Assembly: GCA_016208315.1 (NCBI GenBank)
Contig: JACQYF010000176.1
Location: forward strand, 26,435-90,434
DNA: 64,000 nucleotides
Direction: 5' to 3'
DNA from: Chloroflexota bacterium
GTDB lineage: Bacteria > Chloroflexota > Anaerolineae > UBA4142
Shown: positions 8,648 to 18,432 of the stretch, piece after piece
Position numbering within the stretch: position 1 is the stretch's first letter
Layout: the number at the start of each line of letters is the position of its first letter
The notes under the pieces: model-generated
Database searches by the model: none
What the model saw: the letters and a program-made list of their open reading frames with translations, nothing else
Told to the model about the DNA's origin: nothing
Translations under genes and position numbers: made by a program

Positions 8648-9589
8648 ATGACACTTGAAATAGGGCAATTCAGCAAGTCACATCTTGAAGCTGCGGCACG
8701 TTTGGTCAGTCTGCGCTATGAGCGATTACGTGAACAGACACCACTTTTGCCAAAACGGTACGCCGAAATCGAAACGTTATCATCGCTCCTGAATAATCTC
8801 ATCGAATCTGGGCGTGGTGTGGTTGCGCTCGAGAACGGCAAGCTAATGGGTTTTCTTGCGGCGTGGCAACTAGTTTCTTTCCGAGGCAAACGAAGCGTTT
8901 TTTCTCCCGAATGGGCTAACGCGGTAAGCGAGCCAAATGGTCGCCGCGTTTACGAGACGATGTATTCTTGTCTTGCGGCGGACTGGCGAGCCGATGGCTA
9001 CAACTCGCACTTGATTAGTTTGTTCGCGAACAGACATTATGATCTTGAATGTTGGCAATGGCTCGGCTTCGGTCCGATTGCCGCCGATGCAATCCGTGGT
9101 CTGAACTCGATCCAAGGCAGCCACTGCCAAGTAGAAATTAAGCAGGCGAGTCTGCGCGACATCGAAGCAGTGATGGCATTGGACGATGCGCTGCGTCGTC
9201 ATATCGCCAGTTCGCCTATTTTTCTCACCAACGACAAACGACCCGAACGCATCTATTACGAAGATTGGTTGCAGAATCCACAAAAGGCGATTTGGTTGGG
9301 GTGTCTCGGTGACGCTCCAATCGCTTTTTTGAGAATCGGTCCTGCCAATACCGATGCTTGCACGATCATCTACGCTGACAAGACGGCCAGCATCACCGGA
9401 GCATTTACGCAAGTTGATGTGCGAGGAGCAGGAATTGCAACGGCTTTACTCAATCATGCGCTGGAGTGGGCGCGCGCTCAAGGCTATGAACGGTGCGCGG
9501 TAGATTTCGAACCGATGAATTATTGGGCGAGACGTTTTTGGTTGAGATATTTCGAGCCAGTCTGCTATACATTCATTCGACACGTTTAG
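8648..9589 (+). CDS. GNAT family N-acetyltransferase, tandem domains
   Basis: A 313-residue protein with two GNAT-like halves. The second half (about residues 165-313) is clearest, with the acetyl-CoA loop region FTQVDVRGAGIATALLNHAL followed by CAVDFEPMNYWARRFWLRYF, the usual family ending. The first half (residues ~1-155) has the same layout in weaker form. Such tandem GNATs acetylate small amines or are involved in resistance; the substrate is unknown. The ATG follows the VOC stop by nine bases and the next gene starts ten bases downstream, so it is part of the run of small genes. Confidence is high for the fold and low for the role. Confidence 0.8.
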   Translation: MTLEIGQFSKSHLEAAARLVSLRYERLREQTPLLPKRYAEIETLSSLLNNLIESGRGVVALENGKLMGFLAAWQLVSFRGKRSVFSPEWANAVSEPNGRRVYETMYSCLAADWRADGYNSHLISLFANRHYDLECWQWLGFGPIAADAIRGLNSIQGSHCQVEIKQASLRDIEAVMALDDALRRHIASSPIFLTNDKRPERIYYEDWLQNPQKAIWLGCLGDAPIAFLRIGPANTDACTIIYADKTASITGAFTQVDVRGAGIATALLNHALEWARAQGYERCAVDFEPMNYWARRFWLRYFEPVCYTFIRHV

Positions 9590-9599
9590 GAGCGTTCGG

Positions 9600-10286
9600 G
9601 TGGACAAATGCCCTGACAACTTCATGCGAGAAGTTAATCTGTTTCGAAATGTTATCTGGGATGTGGATGGCACGCTATTCGATACCTACCCTGCTATTGC
9701 AAAAGCGTTCAAGGCCGGGCTGAATGATCTTGGCAAAGATGCTCCGTTGATTTGGATCGAGCGTTTAGCTAAACAATCCCTCGGTCACTGTGTCTCGACC
9801 CTGGCAGACCAATTTCAATTGAGCGCGCCAGACATCGAACAGGCTTTTGGCGAGCATTACGATTCCACGATGCCCGAGGCACTGCCTCCATTTCCCGGCG
9901 TCATTGCCATCTGCAAATACATCTGCTCGATCGGCGGAAAAAATTTGATTGTTACGCATCGAGGTCGAGCGGGTACGGCAGAATTGCTTACCGCAAACGA
10001 CATGGCTCTGTACTTTGCAGATTGTCTTGCGCGCGATGATGGTTATCCCAAAAAACCGCATCCCGGCGCATTTGATGCCATAATCAAAACGCACAACCTA
10101 CGGCGTGAAGAAACTATGACGGTCGGAGACCGCGATATCGATATGTTGGCGGGACGCGCTGCCGGAGTATGCACCTGTCTCTTTGGATCGGAATCCGATG
10201 GGGTAGTTGCCGATCTGGTCATCGCTAGTTTTGCTGAATTGTTTCACCATCTTGCAGGCATCGAGAATGTCGCACACTCCATTTGA
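9600..10286 (+). CDS. HAD-superfamily hydrolase, phosphoglycolate-phosphatase-like
   Basis: A 228-residue cytoplasmic phosphatase candidate. The four HAD motifs are visible: [12 protein letters not shown] with the nucleophile Asp near residue 21, a Thr in LIVTHRGR, the Lys of [11 protein letters not shown] and the acidic loop [15 protein letters not shown]. The cap between motifs I and II is the small helical type of PGP/beta-phosphoglucomutase relatives. The start may be GTG 9600 or ATG 9624; either keeps motif I intact. Its last 20 bases overlap the xylonate dehydratase start, suggesting translational coupling. The natural phosphate ester is unknown. Confidence 0.85.
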   Translation: MDKCPDNFMREVNLFRNVIWDVDGTLFDTYPAIAKAFKAGLNDLGKDAPLIWIERLAKQSLGHCVSTLADQFQLSAPDIEQAFGEHYDSTMPEALPPFPGVIAICKYICSIGGKNLIVTHRGRAGTAELLTANDMALYFADCLARDDGYPKKPHPGAFDAIIKTHNLRREETMTVGDRDIDMLAGRAAGVCTCLFGSESDGVVADLVIASFAELFHHLAGIENVAHSI

Positions 10287-12228
10287 TTCCTCCGATCCCA
10301 ATCTATACGATGTTACCACACACGCGCCCGGTCCTGCCGGACGATTGCCCTTGCAAGCCGATTGGCTGCGCGACACGGCGAGCGGCAACGTGTTCGGCTG
10401 GACACAAGACGCGGCGATGGGTTGGTCGCCGGAGCAGTTGGGACGCAGCGAGTTCTTGATTCTCAGCACGCAAGGCGGCATTCGCGCACACGATGGCACG
10501 CCCATCGCGCTGGGTTATCACACGGGACATTGGGAAGTTGGACTCCTGGCGCAAGCTGCCGCTGAAGAACTCACTCGACTCGGCGCAATTCCGTTCGCAG
10601 GATTCGTCAGCGATCCGTGCGATGGTCGAACGCAAGGCACGCCAGGAATGATGGACAGTCTCGCTTATCGCAACGATGCCGCCATCGTCTTGCGTCGTCT
10701 CATTCGATCACTGCCGACGCGCCGCGGCGTGCTCGGCATCGCCACATGCGACAAAGGTTTGCCTGCGATGATGATGGCGCTCGCTGGACAAACATCGTTG
10801 CCGTGCGTTATCGTTCCCGGTGGCGTCACATTGTTGCCCAATGAGGGCGAAGACGCTGGCAAAGTGCAATCGCTCGGCGCGCGATTCGCTCACGGATTGA
10901 TCACGCTCGCAGAAGCAAGCGAACTCGGATGTCGCGCGTGCGCGTCGCCCGGCGGCGGCTGTCAATTCCTCGGCACGGCGGCGACGAGTCAAGTTGTTGC
11001 CGAAGCATTGGGGCTGGCGGTTATGCATTCCGCGCTCGCGCCGTCGGGTCAACCGATCTGGCTCGATCTGGCGCGACGTTCGGCGCGTGCGCTAGTCGAA
11101 TTGGAAGCGCAACGCATCACGACGCGCGATATTCTCACCGAGGATTCGATCCACAATGCGATGGTGATACACGCGGCATTTGGCGGCAGCACGAATTTGC
11201 TGCTGCACATCCCCGCGATTGCGCACGCCGCGCATCTGCCGCGCCCAACCATCGCCGATTGGACACGCATCAATCGGCAAACGCCACGCCTCGTGGATGT
11301 TTTGCCAAATGGTCCAACGGGATATGCCACCGTCCAGGTCTTTCTTGCGGGCGGCGTACCCGAAGTCATGCTGCATCTCCGCGACTTGGGATCGCTGCGC
11401 TTGAATGCCCGCACGGTGAATGGCGGCACGCTTGGCGAATCGCTCGACGCGTGGGCGCAGAGCGAGCGTCGGGAAAAATTGCGTGCCCGCCTCAAATCAC
11501 TCGATTACGTTGACCCCGACGACGTGATTATGAATCCCGCCACGGCGCGCGAGCGTGGATTGACGAGCACGATCACGTTTTTGACCGGCAATCTTGCGCC
11601 GCAAGGCGCAGTCATCAAAAGCACGGCAATCGCCCCGAGTGTCGTAGATGCCGACGGCGTTTATCGAAAAGTCGGGCCTGCGCGCGTGTTCACATCAGAG
11701 CGCGATGCTATCGCCGCCGTCAAAGGAACGAGCAATCGTCCGATCAAACCGGGCGACATTATCGTTCTTATTGGCTGCGGTCCGATGGGAACGGGCATGG
11801 AAGAAACGTATCAACTGACCTCGGCGCTGCGCTATTTGCCCGAAGGCAAACACATCGCGTTGATTACCGATGCGCGATTCAGCGGCGTAAGCACGGGCGC
11901 GTGCATCGGTCACGTCGGCCCCGAAGCGCTTGCGGGTGGTCCACTCGGTCGCGTGCGCGATGGCGACATGATTCAAATCATCGTGGATCGCGTCAACTTC
12001 ATCGGGCACATTGATTTGGTCGGTGGCGATGAGGTGCTGGCAACCCGATCACCGCATCCCGATTTGCGACCCAATCCCGACTTGCCGGACGACACGCGCT
12101 TGTGGGCGGCGCTCCAAAACGTCGGCGGCGGAACCTGGGGCGGCTGCGTCTATGACGTGGACGAAATCATCAAAAGATTATTGGACGCGGATAAACCATG
12201 CCCTGAGCGGAGTCGAAGGGGCGGATGA
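10267..12228 (+). CDS. IlvD/Edd-family dehydratase, YjhG/YagF-type D-xylonate dehydratase
   Basis: A 653-residue Fe-S dehydratase that should convert D-xylonate to 2-keto-3-deoxy-xylonate. The sequence matches what I know of E. coli YjhG/YagF closely from the first residues: [38 protein letters not shown] and [15 protein letters not shown]. The cluster cysteines sit in [14 protein letters not shown] and [16 protein letters not shown], and the length is almost the same (~655). The ATG at 10267 overlaps the HAD gene. The last residues ([11 protein letters not shown]) are encoded by a CCTGAGCGGAGTCGAAGG repeat and are probably not functional. The FAH-family gene downstream could perform the next step of a Weimberg-like pathway. 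Confidence 0.88.
   Translation: MSHTPFDSSDPNLYDVTTHAPGPAGRLPLQADWLRDTASGNVFGWTQDAAMGWSPEQLGRSEFLILSTQGGIRAHDGTPIALGYHTGHWEVGLLAQAAAEELTRLGAIPFAGFVSDPCDGRTQGTPGMMDSLAYRNDAAIVLRRLIRSLPTRRGVLGIATCDKGLPAMMMALAGQTSLPCVIVPGGVTLLPNEGEDAGKVQSLGARFAHGLITLAEASELGCRACASPGGGCQFLGTAATSQVVAEALGLAVMHSALAPSGQPIWLDLARRSARALVELEAQRITTRDILTEDSIHNAMVIHAAFGGSTNLLLHIPAIAHAAHLPRPTIADWTRINRQTPRLVDVLPNGPTGYATVQVFLAGGVPEVMLHLRDLGSLRLNARTVNGGTLGESLDAWAQSERREKLRARLKSLDYVDPDDVIMNPATARERGLTSTITFLTGNLAPQGAVIKSTAIAPSVVDADGVYRKVGPARVFTSERDAIAAVKGTSNRPIKPGDIIVLIGCGPMGTGMEETYQLTSALRYLPEGKHIALITDARFSGVSTGACIGHVGPEALAGGPLGRVRDGDMIQIIVDRVNFIGHIDLVGGDEVLATRSPHPDLRPNPDLPDDTRLWAALQNVGGGTWGGCVYDVDEIIKRLLDADKPCPERSRRGG
12200..12220. 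repeat. CCCTGAGCGGAGTCGAAGGGG repeat forming the dehydratase C-terminus
   Basis: This motif encodes the last codons of the dehydratase (PERSRRG) and stops eight bases before its TGA. A related copy with a 1-base insertion is at 6254-6274 and a reversed copy at 60062-60082. Confidence 0.55.
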
Positions 12229-12245
12229 ACGCTGATACTTTAATT

Positions 12246-12275
12246 ATCCGCGTTTGTCCGCGTCAATCCGCGTCC
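12246..12275. repeat. Tandem GTCCGCGT-type repeat
   Basis: Three imperfect 10-base units (ATCCGCGTTT, GTCCGCGTCA, ATCCGCGTCC) fill the 69-base gap between the dehydratase and the FAH-family gene. Nothing else is visible in the gap. Confidence 0.6.
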
Positions 12276-12297
12276 CAATTTTCCCAAGCGACATGAC

Positions 12298-13128
12298 ATG
12301 CTACTAACACGCCATCAAACGAACTCCGGCGCCCGCTGGGCAGCAGATAGCTTTTTTCTGCCGCCAAGCGTCACGTTGAGCACGCTCCTCGAATTGCGCC
12401 GCGAGGTGATGATGCAGTTGTTAGCGACGTTGCCGCGCGATGAATCCGCCGACGGCGAATTGCTCGCGCCGATTGATGCGATGCAAGAGGTCTGGGCAGC
12501 AGGCGTTACGTACGTGCGGAGCCGCGATGCGCGTCGCGCGGAATCACAGGTTGCCGATGTGTATGATCGCGTCTACGCTGCCGCGCGTCCCGAACTATTT
12601 TTCAAAGCGGCGGGCTGGCGCGTCGTCAGAACGGGAATGCCCATTCGCATTCGCGCCGATAGTCGCTGGAATGTGCCAGAACCGGAGATGGTGATCGTCA
12701 TCAATCGGCATCGCGAAATCGTCGGCTATTGCGCAGGCAATGATGTTTCGTCGCGCGACATTGAGGGCGAGAATCCGCTCTATCTGCCGCAGGCAAAAGT
12801 CTACAACGGTTCGTGCGCGTTGGGACATGGCATTGTGTTATGCGATGCAAGCGAAATAGGCAACGTGCCGATTCGATTGAGCATCGAGCGCAGCGGCGCA
12901 ACCATCTTTGCGGGCGAGGCAACCACGGCAATGATGAAACGCACGCTTTCCGAGTTGGCAGAATACCTCACGCGCGAACTAGATTTTCCGCACGGCGTTT
13001 TTCTGATGACTGGAACGTGCGTTGTGCCCGGCGACCATTTCACGTCGCAGGTGGATGATGTGGTGAGGATTCAGGTGGGTGAGTTGGCGATTGAGAATCG
13101 AGTAGCAAGGACTGGTCAGCATGGATGA
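12298..13128 (+). CDS. Fumarylacetoacetate-hydrolase-family protein, candidate 2-keto-3-deoxy-pentonate dehydratase
   Basis: A 276-residue metal-dependent FAH-fold protein. The metal site is recognisable: VPEPEMVIV supplies two acidic ligands, [20 protein letters not shown] the third, and the Lys in QAKVYNGSC is the usual catalytic residue. In archaea and some bacteria FAH-family enzymes turn 2-keto-3-deoxy-xylonate/arabinonate into alpha-ketoglutarate semialdehyde. The position directly after a xylonate dehydratase makes that the best guess. Alternatives are acylpyruvate hydrolase or ureidoglycolate-lyase-type activity. The final codons overlap the methyltransferase start by eight bases. Confidence 0.78.
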   Translation: MLLTRHQTNSGARWAADSFFLPPSVTLSTLLELRREVMMQLLATLPRDESADGELLAPIDAMQEVWAAGVTYVRSRDARRAESQVADVYDRVYAAARPELFFKAAGWRVVRTGMPIRIRADSRWNVPEPEMVIVINRHREIVGYCAGNDVSSRDIEGENPLYLPQAKVYNGSCALGHGIVLCDASEIGNVPIRLSIERSGATIFAGEATTAMMKRTLSELAEYLTRELDFPHGVFLMTGTCVVPGDHFTSQVDDVVRIQVGELAIENRVARTGQHG

Positions 13129-13903
13129 AATCGCGCGATACAATATCGCACGTTGGCAAGCACTCACACAAGCTAATGCGCTTTTCACCCGACCCTTTTT
13201 GCATTTGGATGTGGCCTCAGCTCGTGCGCGGATTGACCCTGACGGATGGCTGTGTGAGCTTTCAGGAAAAACCGTTCTATGTCTAGCAGGTGGGGGCGGG
13301 CAACAATCAGCTTGCTTTGCCTTGTTAGGCGCGGCGGTCACAGTCGTTGATTTATCTGAAGAGCAATTGCAAAAGGATCGTCAAGCGGCAGCGCAGTATC
13401 AATTCAACATTCAGACGCACCAAGGCGATATGCGCGATTTGTCATTCCTCGATGCTGATGCGTTCGACATCGTTTGGCAACCGTACTCGATCAACTTTGT
13501 GCCTGATGCTCGTCAGGTGTTCGGTCAAGTCGCGCGCGTCCTGCGGCGCGATGGCGTTTATCGTTTCAATTGCGCGAATCCATTTGTTGTCGGACTGACT
13601 GAGCGAGATTGGAATGGCGAAGGCTATACGCTGAAACAACCCTATCTTGAAGGGGTTGAAATAACTTATCCAGACTCGGCGTGGGTCTACCAGTCAGGCG
13701 AAACGATTCCCAACCCGCACGAATATCGGCATACCTTGAGCACGTTGATCAATGGTTTGGTCGAACAGGGTTTTGTGATCCGACACGTCTCGGATTCGAC
13801 CGACTTCACGTCTGACCCGAATGCAACGCCTGGAACTTGGGAACATTTTACATCCATCGCTCCGCCTTGGCTGACTATTTGGGCGACCTATCGCCCGGAA
13901 TGA
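13121..13903 (+). CDS. Class I SAM-dependent methyltransferase
   Basis: A 260-residue cytoplasmic protein with the Methyltransf_11/25 pattern. The SAM-binding glycine loop is [19 protein letters not shown] (near residue 50), [11 protein letters not shown] carries the acidic residue that binds the ribose, and [20 protein letters not shown] follows as motifs II and III. The last third contains an [17 protein letters not shown] segment often seen in uncharacterised relatives. The start overlaps the FAH-family gene and the stop is ten bases before the GH67 start. The acceptor substrate is unknown and nothing in the neighbourhood demands a methylation step. Confidence 0.82.
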   Translation: MDEIARYNIARWQALTQANALFTRPFLHLDVASARARIDPDGWLCELSGKTVLCLAGGGGQQSACFALLGAAVTVVDLSEEQLQKDRQAAAQYQFNIQTHQGDMRDLSFLDADAFDIVWQPYSINFVPDARQVFGQVARVLRRDGVYRFNCANPFVVGLTERDWNGEGYTLKQPYLEGVEITYPDSAWVYQSGETIPNPHEYRHTLSTLINGLVEQGFVIRHVSDSTDFTSDPNATPGTWEHFTSIAPPWLTIWATYRPE

Positions 13904-13913
13904 TTTGACGCGT

Positions 13914-15998
13914 ATGCAAGCAAGAAACGAATCCGGCTACGAACTCTGGTTGCGCTATCGCCCCCTAGATGACGCCGAGCGATTGGCGCAGTATCGCGCA
14001 GCGATCAACTCTGTCGTCGTGCTTGGCACAAGCGCAACCGCTGCCATCATCAAGAATGAACTCGTCCGCGCAATGCCCGCGTTGCTCGATGTTGATGTGC
14101 CGTTTGTGGACAACCCAATTGGCAACACCTTGATTGTCGGTACAGTTGACGAACTCAAAACAATTGGCGTGTCCATTTCGCCGGATGATTCTCGCAATAT
14201 AGGCGATGAAGGTTGTGTCATTGCCAGCGCTGAAGGAGCAAAACAATCTCTAATCTCTAATCTCCAATCCCTACGGGACGCTCCGCAGTCTCCAATCTCC
14301 AATCTCCAATGTCTCATCACCGCCAACGCCGCGCCTGCCGTATTGACCGGCGTGTTTCATCTCTTGCGATTACTTCAAACGCATCAGGATATTCGCGCGC
14401 TTGATATTGTGAGCGTGCCCAAGATTCGCCATCGCATTCTCGCGCACTGGGACAATCTCGACGGCACGATTGAACGCGGCTATGCCGGTCGCTCGTTGTG
14501 GAACTGGGATGAATTGCCCGCCAAGATCGCTGCGCGCTATCACGATTATGCGCGCGCGTGCGCGTCTATCGGCATCAACGGCGCGTGCTTGACGAATGTC
14601 AACGCAAGCATCAAAGGACTCACCGCCGAATATCTGGAGAAAACCGCTGCGCTCGCCGATGGGTTTCGTCCGTATGGTGTGCGTGTCTTTCTATCGCCAC
14701 AATTCACCGCGCCGGTTCGTATCGGCGGATTGAGCACGAGCGATCCGCGCGACCCAAACGTTGCGGCGTGGTGGAAAGATAAAGTGGACGAGATTTACCG
14801 GCTGATTCCCGATTTTGGCGGATTTCAGGTCAAGGCAAATTCCGAGGGACAGCCGGGACCGCAAGACAATGGCGCGAATCACGACGACGGCGCGAACATG
14901 CTCGCCGATGCGCTCGCGCCGCATGGCGGCTTTCTGCTCTGGCGCGCGTTCGTTTACGATACGAACATTGACGCTGACCGCGCGAATTGCGCGAACAAGG
15001 AATTTGTTCCGCTCGACGGCAAGTTTCGATCCAACGTGCTCGTCCAAGCGAAAAACGGTCCCATTGACTTTCAACCGCGCGAGCCATTCCATCCCCTCTT
15101 CGGCGCGATGCCGCGCACGCCGCTCGCGCTCGAATTGCAAATCACGCAAGAATATCTCGGCCAATCCAAACACTTGGTTTATCTCGGCGGAATGTGGAAA
15201 GAGGTCTTGGACTCGGACACGTACGCGCAAGGCGTTGGCTCGACCGTCGCCAAGATCGTTAGCGCGCCAATGAACTCGTGCATCGTCGGCGTGGCGAACA
15301 CTGGCACGGACCGCAATTGGTGCGGGCATCATTTCTCGCAGGCGAACTGGTACGCGTTTGGACGGCTGGCGTGGGATTACGAATTGAGCGCGGAGGCAAT
15401 CGCCGACGAATGGATTCGGATGACATGGTCGAATGAATCGCGGGTGGTGGACATGCTCAAACCGATGATGTTGGGTTCGTGGGAAGCGTGCGTCAATTAC
15501 ATGATGCCGCTCGGCTTGCATCACTTGATGAAAGAACATCATCACTATGGACCTGACCCAGGGTTCAACGGCGCGCCGCGCCCGGATTGGAACAACGTCT
15601 ACTATCATCGCGCCGATATGAATGGAATCGGTTTTGATCGCACGCATACGGGCAGCATTAACGTCGGCATGTATCACCGCCCATTGTGCGAGGAGTTCGA
15701 CAACATCGCCACGTGTCCCGAAAAATTCCTGCTGTGGTTCCATCACGTTCCGTGGCACCATCGCCTCTATTCGGGCAGAACGCTGTGGCAGGAATTGCAG
15801 CACCGGTACGACGAAGGCATTACGTTTGTCGAAGAAATGCAAAACGCTTGGCAGCGGCTGCAATCGAAAATAGACGGCGAGCGATTCGAGCATGTTCGTC
15901 AACGCCTGACGCATCAACTCGAAAACGCGCGCGAATGGCGCGACGTGTGCATCGAATATTTTGGACAGTTTCAAAATTCAGCCACGGAATCACACTGA
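13914..15998 (+). CDS. GH67 alpha-glucuronidase
   Basis: A 694-residue retaining-fold family enzyme that removes (4-O-methyl-)glucuronic acid from the end of xylo-oligosaccharides. Diagnostic segments are ESGYELWLRYRPL at the start, FGGFQVKANSEGQPGP in the catalytic barrel with an acidic catalytic residue, and NWCGHHFSQANWYAFGRLAW and HHLMKEHHHYGPDPG in the C-terminal domain. No signal peptide is seen, so it works inside the cell on imported oligomers. I prefer ATG 13914 to an upstream TTG. Residues ~111-133 are encoded by an in-frame AATCTCC-type repeat (14244-14311) and replace the usual loop before VLTGVFHLLRLLQ; the rest of the protein looks intact. The stop lies in a CACACTGAAACACG-like repeat. 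Confidence 0.93.
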   Translation: MQARNESGYELWLRYRPLDDAERLAQYRAAINSVVVLGTSATAAIIKNELVRAMPALLDVDVPFVDNPIGNTLIVGTVDELKTIGVSISPDDSRNIGDEGCVIASAEGAKQSLISNLQSLRDAPQSPISNLQCLITANAAPAVLTGVFHLLRLLQTHQDIRALDIVSVPKIRHRILAHWDNLDGTIERGYAGRSLWNWDELPAKIAARYHDYARACASIGINGACLTNVNASIKGLTAEYLEKTAALADGFRPYGVRVFLSPQFTAPVRIGGLSTSDPRDPNVAAWWKDKVDEIYRLIPDFGGFQVKANSEGQPGPQDNGANHDDGANMLADALAPHGGFLLWRAFVYDTNIDADRANCANKEFVPLDGKFRSNVLVQAKNGPIDFQPREPFHPLFGAMPRTPLALELQITQEYLGQSKHLVYLGGMWKEVLDSDTYAQGVGSTVAKIVSAPMNSCIVGVANTGTDRNWCGHHFSQANWYAFGRLAWDYELSAEAIADEWIRMTWSNESRVVDMLKPMMLGSWEACVNYMMPLGLHHLMKEHHHYGPDPGFNGAPRPDWNNVYYHRADMNGIGFDRTHTGSINVGMYHRPLCEEFDNIATCPEKFLLWFHHVPWHHRLYSGRTLWQELQHRYDEGITFVEEMQNAWQRLQSKIDGERFEHVRQRLTHQLENAREWRDVCIEYFGQFQNSATESH
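14244..14311. repeat. In-frame heptanucleotide (CAATCTC) repeat inside GH67
   Basis: Units of CAATCTC and close variants run from 14244 to 14311, interrupted by CCCTACGGGACGCTCCGCAG. The in-frame product reads as repeated ISNLQS/QSPISNLQ. The same unit appears inside HdrA at 59459-59496. The stretch is a surface-loop replacement in an otherwise well-conserved enzyme. Confidence 0.7.
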
Positions 15999-16070
15999 AA
16001 CACGCAGAATTTTGAATTTCTACGTGACGCAAAGCGTGTGGCAAAGGCAATTTGTATTTAGGAGCTTGAC

Positions 16071-17261
16071 ATGACGGGCAAAACATGGAAATCGGAAATT
16101 CGTGAGTTCAAGGATGTAAAGACGGGGCGGACGATCAAACAATTGACGACGACCGGCAACAACGTCCATTTGTATTTCACCGAAAACTCGTTCGACGCAA
16201 CGCGCAACGAAATCATTTTTCGCTCCGATCGCGCCTCGGGGCGAGATTGCGCGCCGCATGAGAATCCGTTTTACGATTTGTTTCGGATGAATCTCGATTC
16301 CGGCGAAATCGTGCAATTGACCGATGAGTCGGCGTCAAGCGTAGGCATTGAAAACGGATCGATACATAGCGTCACCAAGACGCCCGACAGCCGCATCGTC
16401 GTTTATCGCACGGGCAATCACATCAAGAAACTGGACACCGTGACCGGCGAGAATTGCATTCTCTACACCGAGACCGGCAATTACAATTTGGGATCGCCGT
16501 CGATCGCGCCGAATCGCCGTTACCTTGCGTTTTCGCGCAACGAGAATGTTCACGTCGCCGATGGTCCCAACTACACCGGGTTCAAGGATCGTTTTTATCT
16601 AGTCAAGGATGGTCGCATCACGCTGGCGTATCTCGATGGCTCGGGTTGGTTCGACGTGTTCAAAGATACGCACCAGGTTGGTCATTTCCAGTTTTGTCCG
16701 GTGGACAGCACCATCGGTTCGTATTGCCACGAGGGACCGTGGAACTTGGTGACGCAACGGATGTGGCTGTTGGATTTTGTCGCGCGCGAGGCGCGCCCTT
16801 GTTTTCGTCAAAACGAACAAGACTCAATTGGGCACGAGTTCTGGACGCGCGATGGCTATCTCTTTTTCGATAATCGCGGTCCTGGACACGACGGCACAAT
16901 TACGTCCGACCGCACGCAAGCCGTTGCGACGAATGTGCAAGTCAATCAAAACGCGCTGATTCCGTTCGTCGGACTCGCCGACCGTTGGGGCAACATCGTC
17001 CAGCGCATTGACATGCCGTTCTACTGCAATCATTATCACGCCAACCCGGACAACACCGTGCTTGTCGGCGATGACGTGGACGACTTGGTGTTGATTGACA
17101 TTGCAGGAAAAGCGGCGAAAGTACAAGTGCTGTGCCATCACAAAACATCGTGGCACACGCAGAGCGCGCATTGTCACCCAACGTGGAGTTGGGATGGCAA
17201 GAAAATATTGTACGCCTCAGATTTCGGTGGGCGCGTCAATCTTTATCTTGTCGAATCATAA
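16071..17261 (+). CDS. PL22 oligogalacturonate lyase-like beta-propeller
   Basis: A 396-residue protein with seven-bladed propeller repeats (IFRSDRASG, LAFSRNENVHVADG). The Mn-site histidines expected for oligogalacturonate lyases are present: CNHYHANPDN, and the closing HTQSAHCHPTWSWDGK with the Gln-His-x-His pattern. These enzymes cleave unsaturated or saturated galacturonate oligomers into 5-keto-4-deoxyuronate in the cytoplasm. The length fits the family (~390). A clear AGGAG site precedes ATG 16071. A second paralogue lies at 18848-19999, separated by an aldo/keto reductase and a cupin gene, which suggests division of labour on different oligomers. Confidence 0.85.
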   Translation: MTGKTWKSEIREFKDVKTGRTIKQLTTTGNNVHLYFTENSFDATRNEIIFRSDRASGRDCAPHENPFYDLFRMNLDSGEIVQLTDESASSVGIENGSIHSVTKTPDSRIVVYRTGNHIKKLDTVTGENCILYTETGNYNLGSPSIAPNRRYLAFSRNENVHVADGPNYTGFKDRFYLVKDGRITLAYLDGSGWFDVFKDTHQVGHFQFCPVDSTIGSYCHEGPWNLVTQRMWLLDFVAREARPCFRQNEQDSIGHEFWTRDGYLFFDNRGPGHDGTITSDRTQAVATNVQVNQNALIPFVGLADRWGNIVQRIDMPFYCNHYHANPDNTVLVGDDVDDLVLIDIAGKAAKVQVLCHHKTSWHTQSAHCHPTWSWDGKKILYASDFGGRVNLYLVES

Positions 17262-17271
17262 AATTTGAAAA

Positions 17272-17355
17272 TTAGACGTTGGACGTTGGATGTTAGAATC
17301 TACGCCGCGTCGATGACCGTTTCCCACATCCAACATCTAACTTCCAACTTCTAAC
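17272..17355. repeat. Dyad of GTTGGA / TCCAAC heptads
   Basis: The left side has GACGTTGGACGTTGGATGTTAG and the right side CCAACATCTAACTTCCAACTTCTAAC, giving a long imperfect hairpin built from 7-8-base units related to the AACTTCC heptad used elsewhere. It occupies most of the gap after the first PL22 gene and could serve as a terminator-like structure. Confidence 0.6.
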
Positions 17356-17362
17356 GGCAACT

Positions 17363-17470
17363 ATGACACAACACTATCAACACCTCGGCGTTTTTAGCGA
17401 TTGGGTGGACCCGGCGAAGCACCGGAAGCGTATGGATGGTGATGGTTTACGAAACGAGGAGCAACCATGA
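17363..17470 (+). other. Short ORF (35 codons), probable gene remnant
   Basis: An ATG-initiated 35-codon frame (begins MTQHYQHLGVFSDWVDPAKH) ends by ATGA overlap with the aldo/keto reductase start. The opening resembles the first strand of a sugar isomerase/epimerase or similar TIM-barrel protein, but it is too short to assign. It may be a leader peptide or the head of a gene whose body was deleted. I see no ribosome site of quality. Confidence 0.3.
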
Positions 17471-18432
17471 AGCGATCATTAGGTTCAAGTGGGATTGAGG
17501 TCGGCGCGTTGGGCATGGGATGCTGGGCGATTGGCGGACCTTGGCGCATGCAAGAGAACCAAGCCGGATGGGGAGTTGTGGACGATGCGGAATCGCTTCG
17601 CGCGATTCATGCCGCGCTCGAACACGGCATCACATTTTTCGACACGGCGGCAAACTATGGCTGCGGACACAGTGAACGCGTCCTGGGTCGCGCGCTCGCC
17701 GACCGGCGCGATGGAGCCGTTGTCGCCACCAAGTTCGGCTATGCCGTGGACGAGCAAGCCAAGCGGGTCGAACCCTACGACGATGATGCGGTCCTGGATC
17801 ATCTGCGCCAAGATTGCGAGAAAAGTCTGCGGCGACTGGGCCTGGATTGCATTGATCTCTACCAATTCCACGTCAACGGCTATTCGCCCGCCAAAGCCGG
17901 CAGAGTACGCGACGCACTGGAAGAATTGGTGAAGGAAGGCAACATTCGCTTTTACGGTTGGAGCACCGACAACGCGGAAGGCGCGCGCGTCTTCGCCGAA
18001 GGAAAACACTGCGTCGCGATCCAACACGATCTCAACGTGATCCGCGACGCGCCGCAAGTGCTGGCGGTGTGCGCTGAGTTTGGACTCGCCAGCTTGAATC
18101 GCACTCCGCTCGCGCGCGGCGCGATCACCGGCAAATACGCCGCCGACGCGAAATTTCAGCCCGACGATCTCCGTTCCCGTCCAATCTTTCAAGAACAGTG
18201 GCTGACTCCAACCCTTGAAAAACTGGATGCGCTGCGCCAAATTCTGACGAGCCGCGGACGCACGCTGGCGCAAGGCGCGCTCGCGTGGATTTGGGCGCGC
18301 AGCACGCGGACGATTCCAATTCCCGGTATCCGCACCGGCGCGCAGACAATCGAAAACGCCGGGGCCATGCAGTTCGGCGCGTTGAACGACGATCAAATGA
18401 AAGAGATCGAACAACTGATGGGGCGAGCATGA
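17467..18432 (+). CDS. Aldo/keto reductase
   Basis: A 321-residue NAD(P)H-dependent oxidoreductase of the AKR barrel fold. The catalytic tetrad can be traced: Asp in FFDTAANYG, Tyr in the same motif, Lys in VVATKFGY and His in DLYQFHVNG. The cofactor-binding end is IPIPGIRTGAQTIENAG. A good GAGGAG site precedes the ATG. It overlaps the following cupin gene by four bases. In this uronate/xylan setting it could reduce a uronate or keto-sugar intermediate or oxidise a pentose to its lactone, but sequence alone does not separate these. Confidence 0.9.
   Translation: MKRSLGSSGIEVGALGMGCWAIGGPWRMQENQAGWGVVDDAESLRAIHAALEHGITFFDTAANYGCGHSERVLGRALADRRDGAVVATKFGYAVDEQAKRVEPYDDDAVLDHLRQDCEKSLRRLGLDCIDLYQFHVNGYSPAKAGRVRDALEELVKEGNIRFYGWSTDNAEGARVFAEGKHCVAIQHDLNVIRDAPQVLAVCAEFGLASLNRTPLARGAITGKYAADAKFQPDDLRSRPIFQEQWLTPTLEKLDALRQILTSRGRTLAQGALAWIWARSTRTIPIPGIRTGAQTIENAGAMQFGALNDDQMKEIEQLMGRA

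Noticed and set aside
17262..17466. tRNA-like structure in the gap after the first PL22 gene
   Set aside because: The pairing comes from inverted TCCAAC units; no T-loop or CCA-type end is present.
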